Shown: piece by piece, positions 11,040 through 20,357 of the stretch
Numbering within the stretch: the stretch's first letter is position 1
Layout: every line of letters starts with the position of its first letter
NCBI GenBank assembly: GCA_963970005.1
Contig: CAXAMN010023362.1
Location: 594,801 to 658,800 of the forward strand
Length of the DNA stretch: 64,000 nucleotides
Direction of reading: 5' to 3'
Source of the DNA: Durusdinium trenchii
Lineage: Eukaryota > Sar > Dinophyceae > Suessiales > Symbiodiniaceae
Translations under genes and position numbers: made by a program
Notes under the pieces: generated by a model
Told to the model about the DNA's origin: nothing
Databases searched by the model: none
The model's input: the letters and a program-made list of their open reading frames with translations, nothing else

Positions 11040-11115
11040 TGCTTCTAATAGCTTCTTGTTACTACTAGTAAGGCACTTGTTACTAGTAGCGATGCACTTG
11101 TTCCTAGTAGCTTAT
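11040..11115 (+). repeat. CTACTAGTAG dispersed repeat cluster
   Basis: Four copies of a CTTGTTACTAGTAGC-like unit (with variants TTCCTAGTAGC and TACTACTAGTAA) lie inside the foldback element. The same words are dispersed elsewhere in the window. Confidence 0.7.
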
Positions 11116-11472
11116 TGTTTCACTCATAAAATTTGGGTTCCCTGCAAGAATGGCAGCAAGAAACATGCAGGAAAGTTGTAGGACATCAACCGGGCCCCCC
11201 ATTCGCGCCTGAAGGCACAGAAATCAATGCACGTGGGCAAACCAAATATCCTACAGTTTCTAGATTCCGGCAACCTGAGTTTCCAGCTCTGACTGGAAAG
11301 CAAATCATCCTGGTTGGCACAATGCTGTGGCTCGGTGGCTGCTTTCTGAGAGGCACAAAATCGCAGGCGCACTCATCGTTGCCCAACAGGAAGGCCGCAC
11401 GGGTTACGTCAAGGCCTCGGTTGAGATGAACAAAGCTTCAGCCTTTATTTTAGCCCGCTCCCCCCCCTCCCT

Positions 11473-11504
11473 ACTCAATTAAGTAGGCGCCTACTTAATT
11501 AAGT
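11473..11504. repeat. 32-bp palindrome
   Basis: The arms ACTCAATTAAGTAGGC and GCCTACTTAATTAAGT meet without a spacer and differ from perfect symmetry by one base. It sits just inside the right terminal repeat of the foldback element and could extrude as a cruciform. Confidence 0.9.
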
Positions 11505-11558
11505 GAGAGGTAGCTAGTACCTTACTTAAGCTACTAGCATGGACGCAGGATAGCTCAC

Positions 11559-11612
11559 GCTTCTTCGAAGCTCCCCCCGCCTGAGGGCAGGGGTGAGCTT
11601 CCTTGAAGAAGC
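11559..11612. repeat. Imperfect hairpin in right terminal repeat
   Basis: GCTTCTTCGAAGCTCCCCC pairs imperfectly with the downstream GGGGTGAGCTTCCTTGAAGAAGC. It is the inverted partner of the hairpin at 10121-10183, with several substitutions and a small indel. Confidence 0.8.
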
Positions 11613-11639
11613 TCTCGCACTAATGATTTGGTTCCTAGA

Positions 11640-13669
11640 TTTTCTGTGAAACTGAACTTTGAGCAACATTCTGTGGTTCCAAGGGGCAGGCCCACATTTT
11701 CCATTGCTATCCGGGTCGTGTAGAAAAGAATTGCCAAGTCAATGGCAAGATTGGATAAGAGCGCCATCCTCGTGTCAGCTAGGCGGATAGTAGAAAAAAC
11801 AAAGAGCATCAACAAATTCCCTTAAAAACTCTTACCCGTTGACTCTCTGGATGCTCTGAACAAAGGTTGCGACGTGTAAAGCCCAATGTATGCAGTCAAT
11901 TGCTGGCTCGCCTGGAAAAAGGTTGGATAAGCACCCCAATGAAACCACAATCCAAGTTTACTTTTATCAGAGTAAGTAGGGGCTCAGCTAGCGGCAAAGC
12001 GGAAGCCAATGAACTGCGAGGCTTTCTCGCAAAGTAAGTATAAGATCTGGTTGCCAGCCTCGTTGAACCAAAGCGAGGAAACCAAGTGGAGTGCAGCAGG
12101 AAATGTCTCATTCATAGTCTCTCCGCGCCAAAACTGAAAGTTCGTGCCAAGAGAACCAAGGGCTGCACCACAACCAACATGCTGAAGGTTGTTTCAGAGG
12201 TAAAGTCTGTTGGCTCGCCTCACAAAATGAAAGACGACATCACAGCATCTGTACTGCAAAGGATTGTTATTGTTAATCAAGAGCCCGGCCCAAGGCTGAG
12301 TATGACCAGGCCTCAGAGTAGATCGGGTTCAGCTTCTTTCAGAAGAGCCATGGACGGCCATTCCAAGATTCAGGCTTCATACATTGCGAAAGGGAAGTAA
12401 AACAAAAGACCTCGCAACACCAGCTCAAGGAGAGCACTGGCAGTGTCCACTCGACTCATGAACCGCGATGCCCAAGTTCAAGACCCCACAGCAAAATCGC
12501 ACCAGCAATGGCACATACTGAAGTCAAAGCTCGATATCGCATACCCTGCAAGGTGCCATTGTCCACTGGATCACTATGGTACAAGCACACATCGCGCAAA
12601 GATATGGACCTGTGCATCATTGCTGAAGTTTTGCCAAAGGACCTAATCGACAATATCACTCATTGGAAGGTTCTGTCCAAGGAGCTGCAGTGTCTCAACC
12701 GTTCAACTTGACTGTCTACTGCTTTGCTCCAGACACACTGCTGTAAACCTTGAGAACGTTGCATTTTCAGGCTCTGAGCCACTTCCTTCACGTTCATACT
12801 GGACAGCTAGCCTGGTCAAGAAGTCTTTCATTGAAGCCGTTCCCTATGCAATTGGCTCTGAGACCATCTCCCACGATAAAGCGGGATTTCACTTTCGCAA
12901 GAAAAGACCCTCTTGGCATGATCCTGAGTGCATCCCACAAACGATCATCCCACATCATTCCAGCCAACTCAGCGATTGCCCCAAGCTAGAGCCTCTGAGC
13001 CCCTCACCCGCTCAGTCCTGGCATGGTGACAAAACCTATGTCTATGCTGTGCAGTCTGAAAGGTTACTAAGCAAGCACAGGCAAGCTCAGATCGAAAGAC
13101 CACGTACATGAAGCCTTGGCACAGAAGGTGGGGCTCCAAGAACTCCAAGATCTTCAAGTGAAAAACTTTGTCAAGGTCAACATATGTTCAAAATGACAGT
13201 CAGTAAGATTCGGTCTGGTTGATTGCGCATTGGCAGCGGCAGATACGGCCTCGCATGCCGAAAATTGTCTCGAACGGCTTGGGCAGGCAGCTTCCCCTGA
13301 GCGCGCAACACGCTCTTCATGCCGTCTGGCTTTGCCCAAGTCGGCATCCTGAGGTCCATTCAGGAAGACAAGGGAGGTAAGTGGCTGAGAAACCTTGCTA
13401 TTAAAACAACCAGGACCATAACTAACTCTATGCATATATACATGCATAATACATTCCTAGAGTGTTAGGACCCTGTCTTGTGTGACACACTCCGCGCTTT
13501 TTCCGTCAAGCCCTAGTCGGGTCCGAAGCTTGTATGTCGTACAGGCTATTTGCGTTGGGTAGGTAAGGATCGCTTCCTTACCGGTTGGCTCCTTGCCAGG
13601 TCACCCCTGGCTGGGTTTCATCTGGTCACTCCAGATATCACCCAAAGCACTTTAAAATCCCCAACGCAC
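11640..13669. other. Intergenic, nothing recognised
   Basis: Short open frames occur on both strands (for example around 12090-12400 and 12510-12710 on plus), but none carries a motif. The stretch directly below 13670 would be the 3' flank of the RT-RNase H ORF. I saw no tyrosine recombinase, LTR or poly(T) run there. Confidence 0.45.
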
Positions 13670-15253
13670 TTACAAGTATTCGGCCACGCGAGTGAGGCTA
13701 GCAACTGGCAGTTGCCACAGGATAAATGGGAAAAATGCCTCGGATTGAGTAAATCCCTTCTTCACGTGCCATGGGTCTTGAAAGCCCAATCGGCTGATAG
13801 CGTCAGCCCAATTGCTCTTCGAGGGGATCCACTCGAAGAACATCCAGCACTGCAGACCGAAGAGCAAAACATGCACAATTTGTGACATGCGCTCCAAGTC
13901 TGCCGCATCCGATCGTCCCCGGATCAGTGCCATGAGGGCGGCACTGTTATCCAGGAACCAGACCCCTCGCTTGCCTCGGAAACGGTCTGGCCTGGTCGTC
14001 AGCGCAAAAATGAGTTGAACAAGTTCGAGCTGAGCGATCTTCTTCTCACCGGGAGTGAACAGGCTGTACAAAGACCTGGGCATATGAGAAACAAAAGCTT
14101 CACGCAATTCTGCCGCCCCGTCGAACCATATGATAAGGAAGCCGCCTGTGCCTGCGAAAGGTGCTTCAAGGGCTGCATCCGATGCCACAATGAACCTTGG
14201 TACCACGGGGTGGATCACTTCCATCACTCTAGCCGGCCGGAGTTGGAGAACAGCTTGGATCAGCTGCAAGCTTTCCTTCAATGCTGGCGTCAGGCAACGG
14301 TCTGTCTCGTACTGCCTTGCCTTAATGGCCTGTAGGCCGCTGCACCCTACTCTCCCGTAGAGGCCTTGTTCCAAAAAGGCCATCATGCCGTAAATTTTCG
14401 ACGCCGTGCCAGAGGCCAGCGTTGAGCTACTGAGTGCATCGTTCAGAAACGCCTCCATTTTGGCGATCAATCTGTCTCGAGGCCAAAAACGGACAAAGCC
14501 CTCGCTGACTGTACGTAAATCGTGATGCAAACCAAGGAAAATGCCACTGGCCGTCATGGCTTGGCGTTTCTCTTCGGCGAAGGGCGTGCCGATGAGGACA
14601 TTCAGTTGGTTGAACGCTGCCTGGCCAGAGCCTTTCGAAGATTTCCAATCAACGATATTCGCGTCATCGAAATAGAGAGAGGTGAGGCAGAGGCACAACC
14701 TGCGGCCCAGAGCTTCTGCCAGCCGACTGTATCTGTTGAAGCTGGTGACCGCCAGCGGCAAACCAAACAACAGAGAATGATACAACTGGAAAGCTGGTTG
14801 CTGCCATTGCTCATGCCAGAACGCTACCACACAACCAAGAGACTCTTCATGTGAGATGGGTGTTCCTCGATACGCATTAGGCCAGTCCTCACCGCCGCTC
14901 TCGAAGGAGTCCCACTCCAGACGAGAGTGCCATTGAGCGGAGGAAGCGCACGCAGCCACAGCGGCAATGTGCTGAGCCGGCCTGAATGGGGAGCATAAGG
15001 TCAGCTTGTTGTAATCGGAGGAACGCTCGGATTGGCCCCCTGTATCCCCGTTGTCGATGATCCGCTTCTTGCCGCTGGACTGGACAATGATGCATCTTGG
15101 AATGAGCCGGTGAGGGGCACCCTTGAGGTGCCGGAGGAGCTGCGCGTGCCTCATCGGCTCCGTACAGAAACCATGCTCAGCGTCAGCTTCGCTCTGTTCA
15201 AGCAACACGCTATCGTGCAGCCCTGGATAATGCCTGAGTTGTGGTCCTGCCAT
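13670..15253 (-). CDS. Reverse transcriptase-RNase H ORF, intact
   Basis: A 527-codon open frame (residues counted from 15253). RT: the finger strand CIIVQSSGKKRIIDNGD at 54-70, the palm helix LLFGLPLAVTSFNRYSRLAEA at 161-181, and the catalytic SLYFDDANIVDW at 192-203, in which Y-F-D-D replaces the usual YxDD. RNase H: FIVASDAA (Asp359), QLELVQL (Glu410), VWFLDNSAAL (Asp435) and SKSNWADAISR (Asp484) supply all four acidic residues. It would copy element RNA into DNA and remove the template. The frame overlaps the preceding ORF (15151-15618), which carries the RT N-terminal piece LIKGMPAVGTAPPYGIF. The true start is therefore upstream through a frameshift. It is the only undamaged module of this element. 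Family: DIRS-like, by motif style; this is inference without a tree. Confidence 0.85.
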   Translation of the reverse strand: MAGPQLRHYPGLHDSVLLEQSEADAEHGFCTEPMRHAQLLRHLKGAPHRLIPRCIIVQSSGKKRIIDNGDTGGQSERSSDYNKLTLCSPFRPAQHIAAVAACASSAQWHSRLEWDSFESGGEDWPNAYRGTPISHEESLGCVVAFWHEQWQQPAFQLYHSLLFGLPLAVTSFNRYSRLAEALGRRLCLCLTSLYFDDANIVDWKSSKGSGQAAFNQLNVLIGTPFAEEKRQAMTASGIFLGLHHDLRTVSEGFVRFWPRDRLIAKMEAFLNDALSSSTLASGTASKIYGMMAFLEQGLYGRVGCSGLQAIKARQYETDRCLTPALKESLQLIQAVLQLRPARVMEVIHPVVPRFIVASDAALEAPFAGTGGFLIIWFDGAAELREAFVSHMPRSLYSLFTPGEKKIAQLELVQLIFALTTRPDRFRGKRGVWFLDNSAALMALIRGRSDAADLERMSQIVHVLLFGLQCWMFFEWIPSKSNWADAISRLGFQDPWHVKKGFTQSEAFFPFILWQLPVASLTRVAEYL

Positions 15254-16537
15254 CCCTCCAGGACATCTGCCAGGGTAATCTCTCTTCCTTCCTGGACCGG
15301 AAAGATGCCGTAGGGCGGGGCTGTGCCCACCGCTGGCATGCCCTTGATCAACCCGTAGGGGTAAGTGGTGTCAGCCCAAGACATCAGCATGATCAAGAGG
15401 GCGGTTAAGCCCAGGTCGCGGCTCGCCGTCACTCGGCGGATGGCTGGGGTCTGAAGTCGCCGCAGCTGGGCTGTAACTGGGCTCCACCGTTGCTTCAATT
15501 CCTTGATGGCCCCAATGGCTCGTCGGCGCAAGGCACAAAGCTCAGCTGGTGGCTTCCAGTGGTGCTCGGCACAAAACCAGAGGTCGTCGTCGAGCAACGG
15601 AAGCCTCTCCCTGGGCAATGGTTACTGCCCAAGCGCCAGCGACTGCGTGAAGTGGTCGTCAACGGACAGGCCAAAGCTAAGAAGCGGTGGTAGAGCCGCT
15701 TTGTGACTCAGTGCACCTGCCTGTTGGCCTTCAGCATGGCGTTGCATGAGTCGGGAATGCTGGGTCCCTCCCAGCGGTCCCAGAGGTCCATCCCAATCCA
15801 ACCCTCGTTGGGTTCTCCAGGTCGGATAGCTGATGAATGGGAAGTCATTGACAAGGTCCTCAACCAGCGGGAAACGAAAACCAGCGAACCACTCGTAGGG
15901 GAAAAGGCGTTTGAACGCCAGGATCACGCTCTCCTGCGGGAAGAGCTGCGTAGGCGCCATTGCATTGACCCCTGAGATGGAGACCACTCTGAGGATCCTC
16001 GCGGATTGGAGGCTAGCTGGTTTGGCTTGACTGCCCGCCTTGTGGTGATGCGCCGGGGCCTGCGGTGACAGATAGTCGAACACGAGGCCGGCCAGCGCTG
16101 TCGCCGGGCACAATGGTCCGCCGCCGGTGTCACTCACCAGCACCTTGTGCTGCAGCTCGGAGAGATTGCCCCATAGTGTTTCGCGAATGTGGGTAACGTA
16201 GAAAGCCAACCAGTCGTCCGTTGAGCAATTCACCTGGGGTGCATGGAGGTGCCCATTTGGTAGTTGGTAGCCGATGTCGGTGGTGGCCCTGGTCGACGTA
16301 GACGTGGTTAGCTGGAAGGCTGCCCTCATGGATCACCTCGTCAACTGAGACGACTCGACACACCCGGGACCGTTCCTTGGCATCTGGCGGTAGAAGGCCG
16401 AAGCTAATCGCCATAGGTGTCATCGCCCACTCACGGAGGGAGATAGAGGATAGAGCCAATGCGCTCGATGGCCTGTTGTCTCCACTGGTGGAAGCCTGCC
16501 TAACTTCAATTTGGCGTGGCCTGTCCGAACTGCCCAA
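15151..16537 (-). pseudogene. Element linker region and RT N-terminus, frameshifted
   Basis: Three overlapping frames (16130-16537, 15622-16329, 15151-15618) carry consecutive conserved-looking pieces. These are SLREWAMTPMAISFGLLPP, then HRHRLPTTKWAPP, then CSTDDWLAFYVTHIRE, then WRTQRGLDWDGPLGPLGG, then the RT lead-in RWSPVTAQLRRLQTPA. Together they look like one ancestral coding sequence broken by at least two indels. I recognise the pieces as recurring in dinoflagellate retroelement proteins but cannot name a fold. They connect the methyltransferase-like domain to the RT. Confidence 0.55.
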
Positions 16538-17215
16538 TACGAGACGGAGACTGCAATGGAGAAAGCTAGCGGCGCTGTATACTCGGCCTCCTCCTTGCTA
16601 GGGAAAACCTTAGCACCATCCACTTCAAATGGGGCCCATTCCTCAGGGGCATGGACATGGTTGCAACGCAGGGTCGGCCACCGACTGATCTCCTCGATAT
16701 TGTGGCGGAGCCGCTGGTGCTTGGCTCGTGCGCCGGCGAAGCAGCAGGCTGAATAGGTGGTGTCCTGCCAAAGCCCCGTCCGCATCATCTCGCGCTCCTT
16801 GGGTAACTCCCAATGGAGCGAGTTGCCTGGAACCACCTCCACGCTGGGCTAGGGCCTGGATCTCGTCCAGCACCCAATGGCAAGCGGCGTTGTCTGTCGC
16901 CACTCTCTCCTTGTTGCGTCCCGAGAGGTTGGGGAGGCCTTCTGGGTGCTGCTTGGACCTCAAGGGTGGTGGTCCTGGCCGTCCGTCGGAGAAGGTGATG
17001 GGGATCTCACGCGCCCTTGACTTTGTGCTGCAATCCAGCACTGCAAACAAGAAAGCCGCATCTTGCAGCTGCTCGTGGAGAGAGGCTTGCCGGAGTGGAT
17101 GTGACAAGTCATGCGAGGCATCGATGAGCCAATCCACCGTGATCGTGCGCCATCCACAGAAGATGAATGCCTTGGTCAATGGGGCGTTGGGTCCAGCCAT
17201 GAGGTCTACCATCAA
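16420..17215 (-). pseudogene. Methyltransferase-like domain of the retroelement, frameshifted
   Basis: The frame from 17215 begins MMVDLMAGPNAPLTKAFIFC, which resembles the SAM-binding motif I of C5-cytosine methyltransferases (DLFAGxGG). It continues with LDCSTKSRAREIP where a PCQ-type motif IV would stand, and then ATDNAACHWVLDEIQALAQR. At about 16800 the frame shifts. The next frame resumes with NSLHWELPKEREMMRTGLWQ and TTYSACCFAGARAKHQRLRH. The order of a glycine-rich motif I, a Cys-containing loop, an NS-x-x-W motif and a late Arg-rich motif suggests a degenerate DNA methyltransferase. The catalytic Cys context is not canonical, so activity cannot be claimed. An unrelated Rossmann-type domain is possible. 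Confidence 0.45.
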
Positions 17216-17283
17216 GAGAGGCTCAGATCGACGGCCCTGGGACTGGGTCCTCTGCGCTCGAGGAGGGCCTCCTCAGGGCTGTT

Positions 17284-18131
17284 TCAAGCTGCCTTCGGAG
17301 CAGTGCGACACTGCCCCGCCCCATGACTAGATGCTCCACAGACTCGATCTTTCTTGAGGATCGCCCCGCACCGATGAGCGCCCTGCGGGCACTTCCCTTT
17401 GGTCTTGCAGGCTCCTTGCTGGAAGGCTGCGCATAGGGCAGTGCCATCCTTCATCACCTTGGCAACTTGCTTGCCGTTGATGGGCTTCCCGAGGACCATC
17501 TTGCTCGGCAGGCTCTGACTGCTGCCGCTCGATTGACCGGGGGTCACTCCCACCGGGGCTTCAGCAACCACTGGGGGGATCCAGTGCGCATCACGCGCTT
17601 GGTAGACTTCTTTCATAATCGTGCCGAGGGTGGCGGTGCTTTCCCTGAACCTCGATGTCCACTCACTGCGTTCTTCCAGGTCGCGAGTCTGGAGCCATTG
17701 CGGTCGCTTGGAGGCTGGGATGAGAGCTGCTGTCCTCTTAGCGCGAAAAAAAAATATTGCATGCAAATATCCAGCGGAGCGACGGCGTACATCGTGCTGT
17801 CAGAGCCGAGGATCGCCTCGTTCTTTGCATCAAAGGTAGGGTCGGAGGTCGCTGGTTGGGCTACCCCCGCCATCGCGTAGGCAAGTAGCAGAGTTTCCCC
17901 CAGCTTCCTCTTCTTTTGGCTAGTGAGCAACTGGCGCTGGAGAGTTTTCACTTTCCAGACGCTGTAGATGCACAACATGCGTTTAGACATTTCGCAAGAC
18001 ACCCTCGAGATCGTCGCGTCCGAGGGGTGGACCTCAGGGGGGAACCTCTGACGGTAACGCCGCCAAAAGGATTGCTTCGAATCTCGCAACTCCGATTCGT
18101 CCAAGAGTGAGTCCAGGTCCGATGTCACCAC
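17284..18131 (-). pseudogene. Gag-like ORF with CCCH zinc finger, frameshift at a T9 run
   Basis: The first frame (18131-17613) has SFWRRYRQRFPPEVHPSDAT and MLCIYSVWKVKTLQRQLLTS, then TLLLAYAMAG. It reads into FFF at a homopolymer (A9 on plus, 17746-17754), and the second frame takes over there as FFFRAKRTAALIPASKRPQW. That frame ends with a zinc module: C-x7-C-x5-C-x4-H, followed by CGAILKKDRVCGASSHGAGQC. This is consistent with an RNA-binding nucleocapsid part. The join at a nine-base run is most simply an indel. Programmed slippage is possible, since both frames stay conserved-looking on either side. Confidence 0.6.
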
Positions 18132-18152
18132 CTTAGATCTGTCCTGTTCGGC

Positions 18153-18419
18153 CTAGGTGAAGTACAAGTTCATCGCTGCCCAAGCCCGCCGGAGCCTGGC
18201 CGTTTGGATGAGGTGGTCTTCCCCCATCTTAACCTTCTGGACGAATGCTTCAACTTGGGCGCCATCCGAGAACAGGAATCGAAACTCTTCAAAGTTGTTG
18301 ATCTTGGCTTTGACCAGGGTTTCAACGATCTCGGGTGCTAGGTCAAAGTTCTTCCCTAGAGCTGCCAATGCCGCTTTGGGGTCACTCCCCTGGATTGGGA
18401 TCAAAGAGAGACTCGCCAT
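18153..18419 (-). CDS. Small ORF at the 5' end of the gag region
   Basis: 88 codons from an ATG. The peptide is largely helical (DPKAALAALGKNFDLAPEIV, then TLVKAKINNFEEFRFLFSDG) and ends 21 bp before the next frame. In an intact element it probably forms the N-terminus of the gag-like protein. No known family. Confidence 0.45.
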   Translation of the reverse strand: MASLSLIPIQGSDPKAALAALGKNFDLAPEIVETLVKAKINNFEEFRFLFSDGAQVEAFVQKVKMGEDHLIQTARLRRAWAAMNLYFT

Positions 18420-19022
18420 GATGACCCCCAGATTGAATTGAAATGGCTAAGGTTGGGTCCCGCCCATAAACCCTCCGGGCGACGCCCGGGCAGTGGCTTC
18501 ATGGGAGTGGATCCGCCTCACTCCCAAGATACTTAAAATGGGGAGAAGAGGTGAGGGAAGAGAGGACCGACACGAAGACACGGACACACCCAACCGGTTC
18601 AACTCCGGCGAGGTCAAGCCGATCTTCGAACTTGGTTGAAACCAGTACGCCATGGTTCCTTCGGATCGCCCCGGGGGAACGGCGCACTCTCCCACTCCCT
18701 ACTCAGGCCTCCAGCCTCAGTGAGGGGGGGGGAAACCTCGACTTGAAAGTGGGGGAAGGACCCAGCGGTCGAATGCGAGGAAACCCGGACGGCCTCGTCT
18801 CCTAGGCCCTACCCGCATCCCCCCGGCGTCAATCTCCCCCCCCGATTCATTTGTCGCACACTCGCTCTGAGCTGCTCTGATCGAGGTACTGGGCGCCGGG
18901 GCGGCCATATGCGTTTGCACGACCTCCCAAAATTTCTCGCCCACATGGCGGTCGCTCTGACCAACCAGCTATTATGAAAAGTGGAGTTCCTCTCCACCAC
19001 GCGGCATCGCTGCCGCTGCGGA
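18420..19022. other. GC-rich spacer between the two retroelement segments
   Basis: GC-rich, with a small palindrome CCGGGCGACGCCCGGG near 18475 and purine-rich runs around 18540-18570. No convincing ORF. It may be an internal untranslated spacer or the junction of two elements. Confidence 0.4.
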
Positions 19023-20311
19023 TCACCGTGGGTGCCAAGATGCTGGTGCGCGCTGCAGGCAAGTAGGGCACCAAGGTCTACCCCACGCTATGGCTTCCAG
19101 GATATCGGTGGTCGTCATAGGATCAGTGAGCCGCTTCGCACGATCGGCCCCCTGCTTGTGGAAACAGAGAGGCACGCTCGTGAACCCCTGCACGCGCAGG
19201 GAGCTCCGCTCGGTCGCCATGTAGGCTGAGGCCAGGGGCTCCCCAGAGCCGTACTGGTGCTGGCTTCGCGAAGGAATCTTGCAACCTTCTGGTCTCGCAT
19301 CAGCCCTGGCAGGTCCGTGTCTCGCTGCGTTTTCAGCCACCTTGCGCTCTCTTCCCATGGCTCCGACAACATGACCGCACGGCAGAGGGTCCCTCCCCCC
19401 GCGGCGCCCTGAGATGCAGTGCAGCAACACGCTCTCCCCACACCACAATGACTGCCGGATGAGCGGCCACAGCTCCCGCCAGATGGCTCCTGCCCGCTGG
19501 GCGTTCGCGATCGGCCATGCCGCAGCAGCGCGTTCGGGAGGACGATGCCCCCGCGGCTCTCCGGGGTGCTCTGGGAAGCACGCCACCTGCAAGGTGACCT
19601 GTGGGAAGTGTGGTGCTGAAGCACGGGTAGGGATGCCTCCCAACCATATAGCTTTCCTCCGGCCGAAGTGGACAACAGCAGCGTGGGTGCTTGGGCTGAC
19701 TTCCCTCGCACTGTTGCAAGCCTGTCCCATTGCTGGTCTTCGGTGGCTGCTGTAAAGCTGGCTGGAATTGGTGGCATCGCAAACCTGGTTTCTTCTGTGG
19801 CTGATGGCGGTGCAGGTGATGGCTCGGCTGCTGGGGTGGCAGGCGCCGGGACTGGACTTTCCTTGACCTTCTTGGCTGGCGCTGCAGGAGCCACTTGCTC
19901 GGCGGATCGCTTCCGCCCTTTGGCTGCAGCTGGTGGGATGCCCTTGATGATCTCGCCTGCCGGTGGTGATGGAGGCTTTGGTGCAGCCTTGACTTCCGCT
20001 GGTGCAACCACTGTGAGGTCTTCTGACTCTGTCTCGGATGGGGGATCATAGTCCGGTTCCTCTTGTGGTTCTTCGGCTGGCTCGGCCGGGGCTTCAGTGG
20101 GAACCGCAGGCTCTTGGGCCAGGGGAAGCAGGCCTTTGGCGGCAGCTCGCTCGTCCGTCAGGGCCCGACCGACGGGCGTAGCAGGTCTGCGCACTGTGGG
20201 AACCGCCGCATGCCCGGCCTGATTGCAAGACAATGGCGCACAAGTGCTGTTCAGGGCATGGATCACGAGAGCAGCTGTCCGTCTGGAAGTCGGCACATAG
20301 AGGTGTCCCAT
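19023..20311 (-). pseudogene. Proline-rich linker and dual-specificity-phosphatase-like domain, frameshifted
   Basis: Frame 20311-19115 begins with an acidic, Pro/Ala-rich linker (DYDPPSETESEDLTVVAPAE) and a lysine-rich patch, then FTAATEDQQWDRLATVRGKS. A shifted frame (19730-19023) continues with FGRRKAIWLGGIPT, WRELWPLIRQSLWCGES, then VLLHCISGRR. The last matches the start of the HC-x5-R phosphate-binding loop of tyrosine and dual-specificity phosphatases. Directly after it the frame breaks. The next pieces, TLCRAVML and RWLKTQRDTDLPGLM, are back in the first frame, and DILEAIAWGRPWCPTCLQRA is in the second. The loop Arg is displaced by the indel, so the copy is dead. The presence of this domain in a retroelement is notable. 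Confidence 0.5.
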
Positions 20312-20357
20312 TGCGCATGAACTTGGTCAGCAGCTTGCCCTTGATCGCGGCTGGCAT
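20094..20357 (-). pseudogene. CCCH zinc-finger peptide following the recombinase
   Basis: An 87-codon frame contains KFMRNGTPLCADFQTDSC then SRDPCPEQHLC: a C-x7-C-x4-C-x3-H finger followed by a second Cys-rich stretch with GGSHSAQTC. It is clearly related to the finger at about 17.3 kb, so the two segments come from related element families. The frame overlaps the end of the recombinase frame and the start of the linker frame. Confidence 0.55.

Larger units (their letters stand above)
10096..11639. mobile_element. Foldback (long terminal inverted repeat) element, 1.5 kb
   Basis: The two ends are inverted copies of each other over roughly 120-130 bp. The left end begins TCTGAGAACCAAATCAT at 10096. 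The right end, read on the minus strand, begins TCTAGGAACCAAATCAT at 11639. Both then continue with GCTTCTTCAAGGAA, a C-run/G-run hairpin, then CTGCGTCCA and CTAGTAGCTTAAG words. Each terminal repeat contains its own hairpin. The interior holds no transposase-like ORF, so it would be a non-autonomous DNA element or a decayed one. No obvious target-site duplication was picked out by eye. Confidence 0.7.
13670..18419 (-). mobile_element. DIRS-like retroelement segment: gag, methyltransferase-like, RT-RNase H
   Basis: All parts run on the minus strand in the order gag-like ORF, CCCH finger, methyltransferase-like domain, linker, RT, RNase H. The RT has the FDD variant and the RNase H lacks an integrase neighbour, as in tyrosine-recombinase retroelements. 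No recombinase follows the RNase H. The only one nearby is upstream, at 20.3-22.6 kb, in the same orientation. The two segments may be one element or two nested relatives. Confidence 0.65.
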
